Assembly: GCA_029938505.1 (NCBI GenBank)
Contig: JAOZUV010000125.1
Location: forward strand, 1-6,302
Origin: Bacteroidales bacterium
GTDB taxonomy: Bacteria > Bacteroidota > Bacteroidia > Bacteroidales > GCA-2711565
DNA: 6,302 nucleotides
Reading direction: 5' to 3'
Part shown: in pieces, positions 5,273 to 6,302 of the stretch
Layout: the number at the start of each line of letters is the position of its first letter
Position numbering within the stretch: the stretch's first letter is position 1
Position numbers and translations under genes: made by a program
Notes under the pieces: generated by a model
Databases searched by the model: none
What the model saw: only the letters and a program-made list of their open reading frames with translations
What the model was told of the DNA's origin: nothing

Positions 5273-6302
5273 ATGAAAAAGGTAGCAGTATTAGGTGCAG
5301 GTTATGTGGTAAAACCAATGATTGATTATTTTATTGATCGTTGTAAATATGAAGTAATTATAGCTACACGAACTGTCTCAAAAGCAGATAAAATTATTGC
5401 CGGGAGACCTCTTGGAACATCTATAAGTTGGACAGCTGACCAAGTTGAAGCTTTGGAAAATATTATTAAGCAAGTTGATTTGGTAGTAGCAATGACCCCC
5501 CGATCGACTCACGCAGTTGTTGCCGAATTTTGTTTAAAACACAAAACTTCGATGATTACCACTGATTTTAAACATCCCGGAATTGCTTGCTATGATGATG
5601 AAGCAAAAAAACAAGACAGCCTGATTCTTACCGAACTTGGAGAAGATCCCGGTTTGGACAATATGGGACTGAAACAAATGATCGATGAGGTTCATTCAAG
5701 AAATGGGAAAATAACAAAAATTGATTCGTATGGGGCAGGATTGCCTTCATTCGAGCATAATCGTAATCCATTTGGCTATAAATTTTCCTGGGATCCAAAT
5801 GGGCTAATGCGTTCGGCTGTATCACCTGCTACCTATCAGGCAAATGGTAAAACTATTGAAGCGACACATAAGTTTGAGCATCATAAATTAGTCGACATTC
5901 ATGGAATTGGGACTTTTGAAACCTACCCCAGTAACGATAGTACCCGTTATTTAAAAGAATTTGCTTTGGATGAAAATATTGATATTTATAAAGGATTATT
6001 ACGCTATCATGGTTATAGCAATATGATGATCAATCTTCTGAAAATTAAGCTGATTGAGAATACCAAAGAAAAGAATTTTAAAAATACCACTTATGCCCAA
6101 TTTATTGCCGAACTTATTGGAGCATCCTCAACACAAGATGTTAAAATAAATTTTGCGAAAGCAATAGAGATGGGAGTAAATGATGTTTTTATTGAGAAAT
6201 TAGATTGGCTTGGGATTTTTGATAATGTTCAGATTTCGATTGACAAAGGTACAAGCTCAAACCTACTAGTGAATTTAATGCTGAAAAAAATGGCTTACGA
6301 AT
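5273..6302 (+). CDS. Saccharopine dehydrogenase (LYS9-like, NADP-binding), 3' end cut by window edge
   Basis: This is a homologue of saccharopine dehydrogenase. The family interconverts saccharopine with glutamate and 2-aminoadipate semialdehyde, in fungal lysine synthesis or in lysine breakdown. The frame is open for 343 codons from ATG 5273 to the edge; family members of about 440-450 residues suggest roughly 100 missing. A Rossmann nucleotide-binding start VAVLGAGYVVKPMIDYF lies at 4-20, with basic TR at 32-33 after the second strand, fitting NADP(H). The substrate domain shows the family motifs ELGEDPGLDNM (121-131), SYGAGLPSFE (152-161), NPFGYKFSWDPNG (165-177), TYPSNDST (217-224) and GLLRYHGY (241-248), which match yeast Lys9 closely. 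It is divergent from the B12 operon, with no riboswitch of its own. Whether it serves lysine synthesis, lysine degradation or another amino acid pathway cannot be told here. Confidence 0.88.
   Translation, partial: MKKVAVLGAGYVVKPMIDYFIDRCKYEVIIATRTVSKADKIIAGRPLGTSISWTADQVEALENIIKQVDLVVAMTPRSTHAVVAEFCLKHKTSMITTDFKHPGIACYDDEAKKQDSLILTELGEDPGLDNMGLKQMIDEVHSRNGKITKIDSYGAGLPSFEHNRNPFGYKFSWDPNGLMRSAVSPATYQANGKTIEATHKFEHHKLVDIHGIGTFETYPSNDSTRYLKEFALDENIDIYKGLLRYHGYSNMMINLLKIKLIENTKEKNFKNTTYAQFIAELIGASSTQDVKINFAKAIEMGVNDVFIEKLDWLGIFDNVQISIDKGTSSNLLVNLMLKKMAYE

Noticed and set aside
1..6302. Mobile elements, CRISPR arrays, tRNA or rRNA genes
   Set aside because: No transposase or integrase motifs, terminal inverted repeats, regularly spaced direct repeats, or tRNA/rRNA signatures were seen on either strand.

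Overview
The window is about 6.3 kb of AT-rich DNA, most likely from a Bacteroidota (Bacteroidetes) chromosome. Three things point there. The start codons have no recognisable Shine-Dalgarno sequences. The promoters carry the TAnnTTTG -7 element typical of that phylum, one of them with a TTTG -33 element 19 bases upstream. The gene content, a TonB-dependent receptor beside a vitamin B12 ABC importer, also fits. Genus or species cannot be named from this.

Layout. Positions 1-5187 are a vitamin B12 (corrinoid) uptake locus read entirely on the minus strand. Going 5' to 3' along the transcript: a promoter element (5188-5195), a cobalamin riboswitch (4997-5187) and a leader hairpin (4952-4982). 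Then comes a tightly packed operon of periplasmic binding protein (btuF-like, 4087-4917), FecCD-type permease (btuC-like, 3061-4080) and ATPase (btuD-like, 2235-3038). After a 76-base gap holding a second promoter, a second cobalamin riboswitch (1982-2158) and its 122-base leader precede a TonB-dependent outer-membrane receptor (btuB-like). The receptor is open from 1859 to the window edge and seems to lack only its last few strands or residues. On the plus strand, starting at 5273, is the first ~343 codons of a saccharopine dehydrogenase (LYS9-like), divergent from the B12 operon and cut by the right edge.

How it works together. The receptor would bring corrinoid across the outer membrane using TonB energy. 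The binding protein would capture it in the periplasm, and the permease/ATPase pair would carry it across the inner membrane. Each half of the pathway has its own cobalamin riboswitch. Both should therefore be turned down when intracellular cobalamin is sufficient, with separately tunable set points. The divergent saccharopine dehydrogenase has no visible functional link to B12.

The B12 locus is a known type of system, and I do not see a previously undescribed one here. The points worth a second look are in the control regions: two paralogous riboswitches that differ by compensatory changes, an inverted repeat placed exactly between the promoter elements of the receptor gene, different leader hairpins with no U-tract, and an uncertain start codon in the ATPase.
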